This document shows, one piece after another, positions 42,437-51,216 of a DNA stretch of 64,000 nt. Every line of letters starts with the position of its first letter. Positions within the stretch are counted from its first letter, which is position 1. Location: contig NZ_CP007044.2 of NCBI RefSeq assembly GCF_000520015.2, positions 1,736,001 through 1,800,000 of the forward strand. The letters are read 5' to 3'. The translations under genes were made by a program, and so were the position numbers. Origin of the DNA: Chania multitudinisentens RB-25. Its GTDB lineage: Bacteria > Pseudomonadota > Gammaproteobacteria > Enterobacterales > Enterobacteriaceae. The notes beneath the pieces are model-generated. The model had not been told where the DNA came from. It searched no databases and saw only the letters and a list, made by a program, of their open reading frames with translations.

Positions 42437-43873
42437 ATGAAACGCAATATGCTCTGCCTGCTGATCCTTGGATTGGTTTTTGCTGTAACGGCGTGTAATG
42501 ACAGTGATTCTGTCGCCAGTGGTGAATCTCCACCACCAGTGCCAACCCCTACTAAAAACGTGCTGTTTTTTCTGGGGGATGGTATGGGAATTGCCACACT
42601 GACGGCGGCCCGTATTTACAGTGTTGGAGAGGATGGCGATTTGACGATCGATACCTTGCCGGAAACGGCATTTGTCCATACCTATTCAAATGATGCGCAG
42701 GTTACCGACAGTGCGCCTTCCATGTCGGCGTATATGACAGGGCTCAAGTCAAATAACGAAGTGATCTCGATGTCTGCCGATACCCAGGCAACCGATACGC
42801 TGGGTAAACCTTATCAACTCAACTTTGACAGCACTTGCCCGCCTGATAACGGCCATGCGGTTGATACGCTGTTGGAAAAAATGAAAGCCGCAAACTATGG
42901 CACTGGCATAGTGACCACCACTCGGGTGACACATGCCACACCGGCGGCAACCTATGCGCATATCTGCCATCGCGATGCGGAAAACACTATTGCTGCCGCG
43001 CTGGTGCCAGGCGGGCAGGGGTTTAATGCCAAACTGGGCGACGGCGTTGATGTGATCCTGGGGGGGGGGAGCCACTATTTCACCCCAGCGGCAGCGGGGG
43101 GCACCCGTGGCGACCAGCGTAATCTTATCGCTGAATTACAGGCAGCTAAATATCACTATGCGACAAATAAGCAGCAGTTCGACCAGCTCCCGACCGATGG
43201 TAGCAAGCTCATCGCACTGTTCACCCCCAATCATATGTCTTATGACCTGGATCGTGATCCAGAGCAGGAGCCCAGCCTGGCGGAAATGACCGAAAAGGCC
43301 ATCGACGCGCTGGCTGCTAAAGATAAGGGCTTTTTCCTGATGGTGGAAGGTGGTCGCATCGATCATGCCCTGCATGCGACCAATGCCCGCCGAGCGTTAC
43401 AGGATACGGTCGCGTTCGATGACGCGATAAAAGTGGCATTGGACAAGATGCAGCAGCTTGATCCCGGTTTGCAAAATACCCTGATTGTGGTGACGGCTGA
43501 CCACGATCACACGCTGCAAATGAACGGTTACTCACAGCGTACCGGTAAAACGCAAGAGGGCAACCCTGGCGTTTTAGGGATAGTGAAAAGCTATGTCAAC
43601 GGTGCGAACTCAACGGATGTGGAGGGTAACCCTTATACCATCATCGGTTTCGGCAATGGCCCTGGCCACCTGGCCACCCGTGGGCCAATCGATGAAAACG
43701 CCCTGGAAAGTGCCGATTTTCTACAAGAGTCGGTGATCCCGTTGAAAACAGAAACTCATGGTGGTGGTGATGTTTTCCTCGCTGCCCAAGGGTTGGGAGC
43801 TGAGCAGTTTAGCGGAACGCTGAATAACGATCGGGTGTTCGATCTGATTAAACAGGCGATTGATTTGCAGTGA
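42437..43873 (+). CDS. Lipoprotein alkaline phosphatase, PhoA family
   Basis: A 478-residue secreted phosphomonoesterase. The signal sequence ends in a lipobox-like AVTAC (Cys near residue 20), so it is probably anchored in a membrane. PhoA-type active-site elements are present in order: FFLGDGMG, TDSAPSM with the phosphorylated serine, TRVTHATPAA, VEGGRIDHALH, TADHDH and TETHGGGDV. The residues matching E. coli Asp153 and Lys328 are both histidine, as in many non-enteric alkaline phosphatases. A run of ten G at 43060-43069 encodes Gly-Gly-Gly and could slip. A paralogue follows almost directly. Confidence 0.9.
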   Translation: MKRNMLCLLILGLVFAVTACNDSDSVASGESPPPVPTPTKNVLFFLGDGMGIATLTAARIYSVGEDGDLTIDTLPETAFVHTYSNDAQVTDSAPSMSAYMTGLKSNNEVISMSADTQATDTLGKPYQLNFDSTCPPDNGHAVDTLLEKMKAANYGTGIVTTTRVTHATPAATYAHICHRDAENTIAAALVPGGQGFNAKLGDGVDVILGGGSHYFTPAAAGGTRGDQRNLIAELQAAKYHYATNKQQFDQLPTDGSKLIALFTPNHMSYDLDRDPEQEPSLAEMTEKAIDALAAKDKGFFLMVEGGRIDHALHATNARRALQDTVAFDDAIKVALDKMQQLDPGLQNTLIVVTADHDHTLQMNGYSQRTGKTQEGNPGVLGIVKSYVNGANSTDVEGNPYTIIGFGNGPGHLATRGPIDENALESADFLQESVIPLKTETHGGGDVFLAAQGLGAEQFSGTLNNDRVFDLIKQAIDLQ

Positions 43874-43926
43874 ACATCATGCTGACGCGTAAAACATCAA
43901 TATCACTTTCAGGAATGAGCAAAATC

Positions 43927-45444
43927 ATGAAGAAAAAACACTCTGTTAGCACGATGAATAGCTGCTTGTGGTTCCTGTTATCGCTGGCCTGTGGGAGTAC
44001 CTACGCCGCGAACGAAGCCAAAAACGTGATCTTTTTCCTGGGCGACGGCATGGGGCCGGTGACCGTAACGGCGGCTCGTATCTATAAAGGAGAGAAACAG
44101 CTGGCGGCTGAACCGGGTTCGCTGAGCAGCAGTGAACGGGCAGAACTGACCATGCAGTCTTTCCGCAATGCAGCGCGTATCAAAACCTTTTCCAATGATG
44201 CCCAAACCACCGATAGTGCCCCGTCGATGGCGGCTTATATGACCGGCGTGAAGGCAAACAATGAGGTGATCTCGATGTCCGCCGATACGCAGGCCTATAC
44301 CACCACGGGTGAGCAATATATCTCGGGTGAAGACAGCACCTGCGCGCCGGATAATGGTCAGCGGGCCAAGACGTTGTTGGAACTCTCCAAGGCGGCAGGG
44401 CGTTCGGTGGGGGCGGTATCGACCACGCGGGTTGGGCATGCAACGCCTGCGGCAACCTATGCGCATATCTGTAACCGCAATGGTTACAACACCATCGCTG
44501 AGCAGTCGGTGCCGGGCAACGCCAACTACAACAGCGAGTTGGGGGACGGCTTAGATGTGCTGATGGGCGGCGGGCAACGCAATTACCTGCCGAAATCGGT
44601 CAACCCCAGCAGCAAACGCAGCGACAACCAGAACCTGGTGAGCGCCATGGAGAGCGTGGGATATACCTATGTCGACAACGGCACTCAATTGCGCAATCTG
44701 GATACCGGTTCCGTCAATAAACTGCTTGGGCTGTTCGCTCAAAGTGAAATGGCTTACGAACTGGATCGGGTGAATCAGAATCTGGATCAGCCAAGCCTGG
44801 CTGAAATGGCCGAGAAAGCGTTAGAAGTGCTTAGCCGCAATGACAACGGATTTTTTCTGATGGTGGAAGGTGGGCGTATCGATCATGCTCTGCACGGCAG
44901 CAATGCCAAACGCGCCCTGGAAGATACTCTGGCGATGGATGCCGCCATTCAAAGCGTGCTGACGTTTATGGAGGCCAAAGATCCTGGCTTGAAGAATACG
45001 CTGATCGTAGTCACGGCTGACCATGATCACTCTATTGCCTTCAATGGTTACGGCAAGCTGGGTAACCCGATCCTGGGTAAGGTTTATGATTACCAGAACG
45101 GTGAACTGGCTAAAGCCGCCGACGGTAAACCTTACACGGCCTTGGTCTTCGGCAACGGCGGGCGCCCTAACGCCAGCGCCAGCAGCCAGATCAACGTGGA
45201 AGATAATAATGCTGCTTGGGTGGCACCGGCGCGTGGCGCAGAGCGCGAGGATCTGACCGATGTGGATACCACGCAGGATAACTTCTTGCAGGAGGTGGGG
45301 ATCAATCTGGGGACGCCGGGTTCAGAAACCCATGCTGGGGGAGATGTAATGCTGTATGCCGGCGGTGCGGGTTCCCAGATCTTTAGAGGCACGATGGACA
45401 ACACCAAAGTCTTTTTCAAAGTGAAAGAGGCGGCGGGTTTATGA
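43927..45444 (+). CDS. Secreted alkaline phosphatase, PhoA family (soluble paralogue)
   Basis: A second PhoA-type phosphatase, about 505 residues from this start. It shares FFLGDGMGPVTVTAARIY, TDSAPSMAAYMTG, TRVGHATPAATYAHIC, VEGGRIDHALH, TADHDHS and ETHAGGDV with the upstream lipoprotein, but has an ordinary signal peptide (WFLLSLACGSTYAA) and no clear lipobox, so it is probably periplasmic or released. The start is uncertain: a GTG at 43870 overlaps the previous stop, and ATG codons at 43879 and 43915 are also in frame. The stop overlaps the next ATG by 4 nt. Tandem duplication with split localisation is likely. Confidence 0.88.
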   Translation: MKKKHSVSTMNSCLWFLLSLACGSTYAANEAKNVIFFLGDGMGPVTVTAARIYKGEKQLAAEPGSLSSSERAELTMQSFRNAARIKTFSNDAQTTDSAPSMAAYMTGVKANNEVISMSADTQAYTTTGEQYISGEDSTCAPDNGQRAKTLLELSKAAGRSVGAVSTTRVGHATPAATYAHICNRNGYNTIAEQSVPGNANYNSELGDGLDVLMGGGQRNYLPKSVNPSSKRSDNQNLVSAMESVGYTYVDNGTQLRNLDTGSVNKLLGLFAQSEMAYELDRVNQNLDQPSLAEMAEKALEVLSRNDNGFFLMVEGGRIDHALHGSNAKRALEDTLAMDAAIQSVLTFMEAKDPGLKNTLIVVTADHDHSIAFNGYGKLGNPILGKVYDYQNGELAKAADGKPYTALVFGNGGRPNASASSQINVEDNNAAWVAPARGAEREDLTDVDTTQDNFLQEVGINLGTPGSETHAGGDVMLYAGGAGSQIFRGTMDNTKVFFKVKEAAGL

Positions 45445-46163
45445 TCCACATGCGGGGAATCTTCAGCTTGGCGTTGCTGGTGGCGGTTGTTCTGCCGTTG
45501 GGGGCTGCCACTGTGCAGCAGAAAGAGCAGCCGGCGACTGCGCCGGCGGTCAATTTGCGGCTGAGCTATGAAAACCGGGCGATAGGGCACGATGGCATCA
45601 TACGGGATAGCCGCTATACCGACTTGATGTACCGCCGCCCCGGTTTGGTTTGGATCGAGCGCGAATTACCGGCCGGTGTGCGTGAAAGCCAGGAACATGG
45701 GCACGAACAGGCTTCTCCCCATGCAGGCCATGCGCATGCTGAAGCACAGGGCGCACCATTGCTGATACAGCGTGATGCTGGCACAGGGAAAGTGGCCGTG
45801 CAGGTGGTATTACATAATCTGCGCCGGGTTATTGATGTGGAGCTTGCGCATTATGGCAATGTGGGGTACGGCGGTTCCTGGCCCGCGGCGTACTGGCTGC
45901 TTGAGCCAGCGGCGCTAAGCCGTATGGAAAAGCAGGGGCCTGTACAAGAGGGGATACAGCACTATCTGCTGCAACAAGGGGAGAGAACGACAACGGTGGC
46001 CTGGGATGTGGCCGGTCAATATGCCCGCAGTATTGAGCAACGCGACAGCCATGGCACCTCGATTCAACGCATGACGGCGACTCCGCTGGTTGATCCACCG
46101 GCATTGCCTTGGCAGCAGCTTGCTGAATATCAACGAGGTGATTACTCCGACCTGCTGGATTAA
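45441..46163 (+). CDS. Exported protein with His-rich segment, unknown function
   Basis: A 240-residue protein I do not recognise. It begins with a signal peptide (IFSLALLVAVVLPLGAA) and has one cluster of histidines at about residues 86-98 (EHGHEQASPHAGHAHAEAQG), of the type that binds zinc or other divalent metals. The rest is beta-rich in appearance, with YENRAIGHDGIIRDSRYTDL and a Trp-rich GYGGSWPAAYWLLEP stretch. The ATG overlaps the stop of the second alkaline phosphatase (ATGA), so it is co-translated with a zinc enzyme. A metal-supply or accessory role is possible but is inference only. Confidence 0.75.
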   Translation: MIHMRGIFSLALLVAVVLPLGAATVQQKEQPATAPAVNLRLSYENRAIGHDGIIRDSRYTDLMYRRPGLVWIERELPAGVRESQEHGHEQASPHAGHAHAEAQGAPLLIQRDAGTGKVAVQVVLHNLRRVIDVELAHYGNVGYGGSWPAAYWLLEPAALSRMEKQGPVQEGIQHYLLQQGERTTTVAWDVAGQYARSIEQRDSHGTSIQRMTATPLVDPPALPWQQLAEYQRGDYSDLLD

Positions 46164-46188
46164 CCTCGACATCGTTTAAACAAGATTC

Positions 46189-46226
46189 GATAATGAAAAC
46201 GCCTCTACGGAGGCGTTTTCATTATC
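46189..46226. terminator. Perfect 17-bp terminator hairpin with TACG tetraloop
   Basis: A flawless 17-bp stem (GATAATGAAAACGCCTC and its complement) closes a TACG loop, giving a C(UACG)G tetraloop of the unusually stable UNCG class in RNA. A and T runs within the stem allow termination in both directions. It splits the exported-protein cluster between the His-rich protein and the next gene. Confidence 0.85.
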
Positions 46227-46251
46227 AAACTTCGGGGAACAGGAGGCTATT

Positions 46252-48462
46252 TTGCAAGGAAAATGGATAAAAACGAAAAAATTTTTTCAGTCGTTAACGG
46301 TTGTGGCTATTTATGGTGCCAGCCCGTTGGCGATGGCCTCGTTTGATGACATGAGTTGCCTCTGGGCCAATGATTGTACCTTGGATGGGGCGCCCTATCT
46401 GGCCCCTGATAACGATACCCGCGCCAACCTGTTGATGCTGTTAGCGGAACAACGGGGCTTCCACACCGCGTTATCCGCGTTGCCGCAGGAGGTGAACCGT
46501 AGCAGAGAGTACACCTTCGGTGTTTTTAAAGGTGCGCTACAGCCGGACAGCGCTGTGATTGAGGCCAATAACCGGCAAAATCCGCCCTCGGCACCCACTG
46601 AGAGCCCACTTGAGGCGATGGCGTTGAAGTTAGGTATCGCTACCTCTGCATTATCTGTTGAGGGGATCGATAATGAAGGCCGTTGGATATCCAACAATAA
46701 AGATTCACTGAGCCAATTTTTTAGCGCATTGCTGGCGGATCAACGGCTGGAAAAACCGGATCAGAACCTGTTGGCTTTGCGGCGGATCGCGATTTACCGT
46801 GGCGAACAGGATACCGATCGGTTTTTGCCGCTGATGCAGCATTTTGCTGCGGGTTCACCGGCGGCTGCCTTTCGCGACTATCTCAGCAACGCAGAGCTAT
46901 TTTATCACGGGCAATTTCCCGCAGCCGAAGCGGGATTTCTGGATCTAAAAGAATCCGATCAACAGTGGGTAGCGGAAACTGCAACCTATATGCTTTTCCG
47001 CGTGGCCTTAAACCAGGCAACAGAACATGCGGTGGATGAGTATGGCATGTTCGATCTTAAGAAGGTCAATAAACAGGCTGCTGAGTTGGCATTACAGCGG
47101 GCAGAATCCTATGTGACCACCTTTCCCGGCGGTGCATACGTTGATTCCGTGCGCGGCCTGCATCGCCGAGTGTACTGGTATCTCGCGGACTGGCCGCGTC
47201 TGGCGCAGTTATATGAAAGCCAGCTCATGAGTGCAAAAAATATCGACTCGCTTAGTGCGTTGATTGATGAGAACGATCAGATCCTACTAAGCCGCCTCAT
47301 TCCCTACAACAGCGATGAACAGCCGTTTACCAGCGTTACCGATACGCCGTTGCAGACTTTTACTCAAACCATGAAATGGTTGAGAAAATATAATCTTGAG
47401 AATAAAGACGCGCCCAAAGTCACGGCTGAGATATTACAAAGTTATAAGCCCATGTTTGAGAAAGCCAATATGCTGGCGGTTTGGCAATATATGCATAATG
47501 CCTGGCTATTCTACCAGCAAGGAGATTACCCGGCGGTGCTAGCAGCCATTAAGCCCGCCGAGCAGGTAACACCTAATGATATTGTGGCTTTCAGCCAGCA
47601 GGTCATGTATGGCAATGCTCTGAGCAGGCTGCATAAATGGCCAGAGGCTGAAGCGCATTGGCGCCACTTGCTAACCTTGAAGCTCTCACCTCATCAGCAG
47701 CAGTATTTACAGCTGATGCTGGCCACTAATCTGGCGCAAAACAATAACGTAGCGGCGATTTTTGCCCCGGAAAGCCCGATCAATAATCTGCGCTACCGTT
47801 CACTGGTGCTCAAGACCTTGGCAAATAAGACGTTGTTGCAACAACAGGCGGCCTCTGCACCAACCGATGAAGAGAAAACGATCGCGCTTTACACGTTATT
47901 AATTCGAGATTTGCTGGTTGGTGATTATCAAGGCTACCTGGATGACAAATTGCTGAAAAAACATATCCATGCAAGCCTTACTTCTGAGGCTTTTGCAGAT
48001 GTGGATCTGGCGATGTTTGACTGGAATGGCAGCGATACCGAACAAGGGTATTTTTGTGCTCCGTTAGCGCAGACCGTCGCGGTTCTGGCAAAGAATAAAA
48101 CTGACGCGCATGCCCTGAACTGCCTGGGGGAGTTTTTCCGCACCACGTATTTGTCACAAATCAGCACGGAAGCGGAGATGGGAAGCAACGATGAATTAGA
48201 CAGCCTGGCTCAGGCCGCATTGGACAATGGCAGCAAGCAAGGGAGGCTGGGATATTATCAGCAGGTGATTGCCGATCCTCAGGCTGAACCAGAAGATAAA
48301 ACCTATGCTCTTTACCGCGCGGTGATGTGTTTTGCTCCCTCTGGCTATAACGATTGCGATGAGCAGGGTATTCCGCCAGAAATGCGCCAGCGCTGGTTTA
48401 ATCAGCTAAAAAAGAACTATAAAGGCAACCAATGGGAACAGCGGCTCAAATACTACTGGTGA
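46252..48462 (+). CDS. Large exported protein with predicted helical (TPR-like) repeats
   Basis: A 736-residue protein I cannot assign to a named family. A signal peptide is visible (FFQSLTVVAIYGASPLAMA). The mature part is almost entirely helical, with repeated segments of TPR character (RALQ/AESYVTTFPGGAYV, LFYQQGDYPAVLAAIKPAEQ, NALSRLHKWPEAEAHWRHLL). It probably acts as a periplasmic or cell-surface scaffold. The start is TTG at 46252, supported by AGGAGG 5 nt upstream; no in-frame ATG is near. The last 31 nt overlap the DUF3142 gene, so the two likely work together. Confidence 0.78.
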   Translation: MQGKWIKTKKFFQSLTVVAIYGASPLAMASFDDMSCLWANDCTLDGAPYLAPDNDTRANLLMLLAEQRGFHTALSALPQEVNRSREYTFGVFKGALQPDSAVIEANNRQNPPSAPTESPLEAMALKLGIATSALSVEGIDNEGRWISNNKDSLSQFFSALLADQRLEKPDQNLLALRRIAIYRGEQDTDRFLPLMQHFAAGSPAAAFRDYLSNAELFYHGQFPAAEAGFLDLKESDQQWVAETATYMLFRVALNQATEHAVDEYGMFDLKKVNKQAAELALQRAESYVTTFPGGAYVDSVRGLHRRVYWYLADWPRLAQLYESQLMSAKNIDSLSALIDENDQILLSRLIPYNSDEQPFTSVTDTPLQTFTQTMKWLRKYNLENKDAPKVTAEILQSYKPMFEKANMLAVWQYMHNAWLFYQQGDYPAVLAAIKPAEQVTPNDIVAFSQQVMYGNALSRLHKWPEAEAHWRHLLTLKLSPHQQQYLQLMLATNLAQNNNVAAIFAPESPINNLRYRSLVLKTLANKTLLQQQAASAPTDEEKTIALYTLLIRDLLVGDYQGYLDDKLLKKHIHASLTSEAFADVDLAMFDWNGSDTEQGYFCAPLAQTVAVLAKNKTDAHALNCLGEFFRTTYLSQISTEAEMGSNDELDSLAQAALDNGSKQGRLGYYQQVIADPQAEPEDKTYALYRAVMCFAPSGYNDCDEQGIPPEMRQRWFNQLKKNYKGNQWEQRLKYYW

Positions 48463-49184
48463 AGCGCTTATGCTGGGCGTTATTGCTGATATCGCCGCTG
48501 CTCGCTGCGTCAGTAGCAGGCAAAACGGGCAAAGGCTATGTGGATACGCGCGATTATCGCGCGTTCTGGCTGTGGTCTGGCGTGTGGTCGCAACCGGTGT
48601 TGCAACAGGCGGAGACTCTGTATCTGCATCAGGCCGAAATTGTGATGGGGCGCCAAGGCGCACGCTTTCTGAAATTGGGGGTGCCGCTGGCTAAACTTCA
48701 GGCTCCCTCAATTTGGATTACCGTTCGAGTCACTACGCTGGATATTCCCGATGAGATCCTGGCGGCGGCTTTGCGTCTGCCTGCGCGCTGGGCGGCTGCC
48801 GGTAACCAGGTGGTGGGGTTGCAGATTGATTTTGACGCGGCGACCTATCAGTTAGACAAATATGCGGAATTCCTCAGCCACGTGCGCAGCAGGCTGCCTG
48901 CCGGATTTGCGTTGGGGGTTACGGGGTTACTTGATTGGGCGAAAACCGGCAATGCCAGCCAGCTGAATGGGTTACCGATAGACGAATTGGTGATCCAAAC
49001 TTATCAGGGTAAGCAAACGGTTACGCAGTATGAGCAGTATTTGCCAGCCTTATTGAAGTTGCGTTTACCCTTCAAAATCGGGCTGGTGCAGCATGGGGTT
49101 TGGAACCCTCAATGGCAACAACGTCTGGCAAAATCGCCTTATTATCGGGGAGAAGTGGTGTTTCTGGTCAATACGGCCCGCTGA
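48432..49184 (+). CDS. DUF3142 exported protein
   Basis: A 250-residue protein of the DUF3142 type, recognised from AFWLWSGVW at the N-terminus and VVGLQIDFDAATYQLDKYAE in the centre, which looks like a barrel strand with acidic residues. A signal peptide (LCWALLLISPLLAASVAG) directs export. The family has no proven function; a glycosidase-like barrel is a guess. The start is the ATG at 48432 (AAAGG upstream) or the GTG at 48459, which overlaps the previous stop as GTGA and begins nearer the signal peptide. It overlaps the helical-repeat gene upstream. Confidence 0.78.
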   Translation: MGTAAQILLVKRLCWALLLISPLLAASVAGKTGKGYVDTRDYRAFWLWSGVWSQPVLQQAETLYLHQAEIVMGRQGARFLKLGVPLAKLQAPSIWITVRVTTLDIPDEILAAALRLPARWAAAGNQVVGLQIDFDAATYQLDKYAEFLSHVRSRLPAGFALGVTGLLDWAKTGNASQLNGLPIDELVIQTYQGKQTVTQYEQYLPALLKLRLPFKIGLVQHGVWNPQWQQRLAKSPYYRGEVVFLVNTAR

Positions 49185-49214
49185 CAAAAAAGCCCGTTTT
49201 TCAGCAAAACGGGC
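49184..49214 (-). terminator. Terminator of the TRAP operon
   Basis: A 9-bp stem (GCCCGTTTT / AAAACGGGC) with a 5-nt loop is followed on the minus strand by a T-rich run (TTTTTTGT). It lies between the convergent DUF3142 and dctM genes and may serve both. Confidence 0.85.
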
Positions 49215-49239
49215 ACGGTTAGCAGCCTATTGGAAAGCG

Positions 49240-50532
49240 TTATCCGGTATGGACGCCAAATAGCTTGGGCAGGAACAGTGAGATCGCCGGAATATAGGTG
49301 ACCAGCATCAGCACGCAGAACAGGGCAAGGTAGAAGGGAACCATAGCTTTCACCACCTGTTCTATTTTTTGCTTGCTGACCGCACTGGCGACGAAAAGCA
49401 CCGAACCAACTGGCGGTGTAATCAGGCCAATACCCAGGTTGACCAGCATGATCATGCCGAAATGCACCGGATCGATCCCCAGATTGATCGCTACTGGCAG
49501 CAGTACCGGCGTCAGGATCAGGATCAGCGGAGCCATATCCATCAAGGTGCCGATCAGCAGCAGCATGATGTTGATCCACATCAGGATCACATACTTGTTG
49601 TCGGAGATTGAGGTGAAGAATTCGGTGATCCGGGTTGGCAACTGCATGTAAGTCATGATGGCGCCAAAGCTGGCGGCAAAGCCAATCAGGATCATCACGA
49701 TGGTGACGGTTTTCACCGTGCGGAACATCAGTTTAGGCAGCTCAGACCATTTGTAGTCACGATAGATGAACATGGTGACGAAGAATGACCACAGGCAGGC
49801 AATCGCGGCGGATTCGGTGGCGGTAAAGATACCGGAAAGGATACCGCCCATAATGATGACCACCGTCATTAACCCCCACAGGGTATCAACGAAGATCTTC
49901 AATGCCTGGCGGAACGGCACGCGCTCGCCTTTTGGATAACCGCGCTTGTGGGCAAAGCAGACACACATCACCATCAGCGTAAAGCTCAGCAACAGGCCCG
50001 GTAAGATCCCGGCGATAAACAATGCAGCGATGGAAACGGTGCCGCCGGTGGCTAATGAATAGATGACCGAGTTATGGCTTGGCGGCGTCAGGATCGCCTG
50101 CACCGAGCCGCTGGCGGTCACCGCTGCGGCGAAGTCACGCGGGTAACCCTTCTTGTCCATTTCAGGGATCATCACCGAGCCGATAGAGGCAGTATCTGCC
50201 ACTGACGAACCAGAGATAGCGCCAAAAAAGGTGGAGGCGACGATATTAACCAGTGACAGGCCACCGCGAATAAAACCAACGAAAATATAAGCGAAATTCA
50301 CCAGGCGACGGGCGATGCCCCCCTCTGCCATGATGGCTCCGGCCAGAATAAAGAATGGGATGGCCAGTAACGAAAACTTGTTTACGCCGTTGGTGATTTG
50401 AATCATCACGGCTTCCAGAGGCAGATCGATCCAGAATGCCCCGGCGATGGCGCTGATACCGACGGCGTAGGCGACCGGCACGCCAATGGCGAGCATGACG
50501 CCAAGGGTGATCAATAAAATGAATGCGTCCAT
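49240..50532 (-). CDS. dctM: TRAP transporter large permease subunit, DctM type
   Basis: The 430-residue, 12-helix channel subunit of a tripartite ATP-independent periplasmic transporter, which uses the sodium gradient to import an organic acid captured by DctP. Family segments are FFGAISGSSVADTASIGSVM, LTPPSHNSVIYSLATGG and a C-terminal LGIGLITPPVGSVLFVASAV. It is the last gene of a dctP-dctQ-dctM order, 24 nt after dctQ. The substrate cannot be read from this subunit. Confidence 0.92.
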   Translation of the reverse strand: MDAFILLITLGVMLAIGVPVAYAVGISAIAGAFWIDLPLEAVMIQITNGVNKFSLLAIPFFILAGAIMAEGGIARRLVNFAYIFVGFIRGGLSLVNIVASTFFGAISGSSVADTASIGSVMIPEMDKKGYPRDFAAAVTASGSVQAILTPPSHNSVIYSLATGGTVSIAALFIAGILPGLLLSFTLMVMCVCFAHKRGYPKGERVPFRQALKIFVDTLWGLMTVVIIMGGILSGIFTATESAAIACLWSFFVTMFIYRDYKWSELPKLMFRTVKTVTIVMILIGFAASFGAIMTYMQLPTRITEFFTSISDNKYVILMWINIMLLLIGTLMDMAPLILILTPVLLPVAINLGIDPVHFGMIMLVNLGIGLITPPVGSVLFVASAVSKQKIEQVVKAMVPFYLALFCVLMLVTYIPAISLFLPKLFGVHTG

Positions 50533-50556
50533 AATTTACAGGCTCCTGGTAACCGC

Positions 50557-51063
50557 TTAGGAATTGCCCAACATGACCACCGGGCGGTGATTCTGCGGGC
50601 CTAAAAATATGCGCTCAATAATGAACAGCAGCGTGATAAACGAGCCAACTGGCAGCGGTAGGTAAGTTTCTCCTGCGGTTAAAATCGGAAACTCAGCGAC
50701 GGGTTGCTCCCACAATTCCAGACACAGGTTATAGCCGTAGTAGAGAATAAACAGGCTGATCGCCAGCATCATCAGATCGGTGAGCACTGAGCAAACCTTT
50801 TTCATCGGTTCTGAAAGGCGGTCTGTCATCATGCTGACCGCAATATGCGAACAGGAACGATAGCTGACAGCAGCACCAATAAAGGTAAAGGTCACCATGC
50901 AGATGATGGCGACAGGCTCTGGCCACGATAAGCCCGAGTTCAAGACATAACGGGCAAAAATACCGACGGGGATCACGGCGGTCATGACGAGCAGGGCAAG
51001 GCCGGAAAGCCAGATGGAAACGCGGTAAATAAAATCCATTACCGATAAATAAGAGCGAGACAT
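50557..51063 (-). CDS. dctQ: TRAP transporter small permease subunit, DctQ type
   Basis: The 168-residue, four-helix small membrane subunit. The conserved IFARYVLNSGLSWPEPVAI segment of DctQ proteins is present near residue 35. It lies between the binding protein and the large permease and is separated from dctP by a 153-nt gap with a hairpin. Confidence 0.9.
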   Translation of the reverse strand: MSRSYLSVMDFIYRVSIWLSGLALLVMTAVIPVGIFARYVLNSGLSWPEPVAIICMVTFTFIGAAVSYRSCSHIAVSMMTDRLSEPMKKVCSVLTDLMMLAISLFILYYGYNLCLELWEQPVAEFPILTAGETYLPLPVGSFITLLFIIERIFLGPQNHRPVVMLGNS

Positions 51064-51145
51064 GATAATCCCCTACGTCCTGGTCAGGAAAAATAAGGTG
51101 GTTATACCCGCTGTTTTTCAAGTTGCTGGAGTGCTGGCTGTGTGG

Positions 51146-51167
51146 GCGAGGCCCGCTTGGGCCTCGC
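51146..51167 (-). terminator. Hairpin between dctP and dctQ
   Basis: A perfect 9-bp stem (GCGAGGCCC / GGGCCTCGC) with a GCTT loop lies in the 153-nt gap after dctP. There is no T run, so it may protect or attenuate the dctP message to favour the binding protein. Confidence 0.45.
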
Positions 51168-51216
51168 TCAGTCCTAGTTGCAACCTGGTATCAGGTAGGT
51201 ATTCACCCCTTGGACA

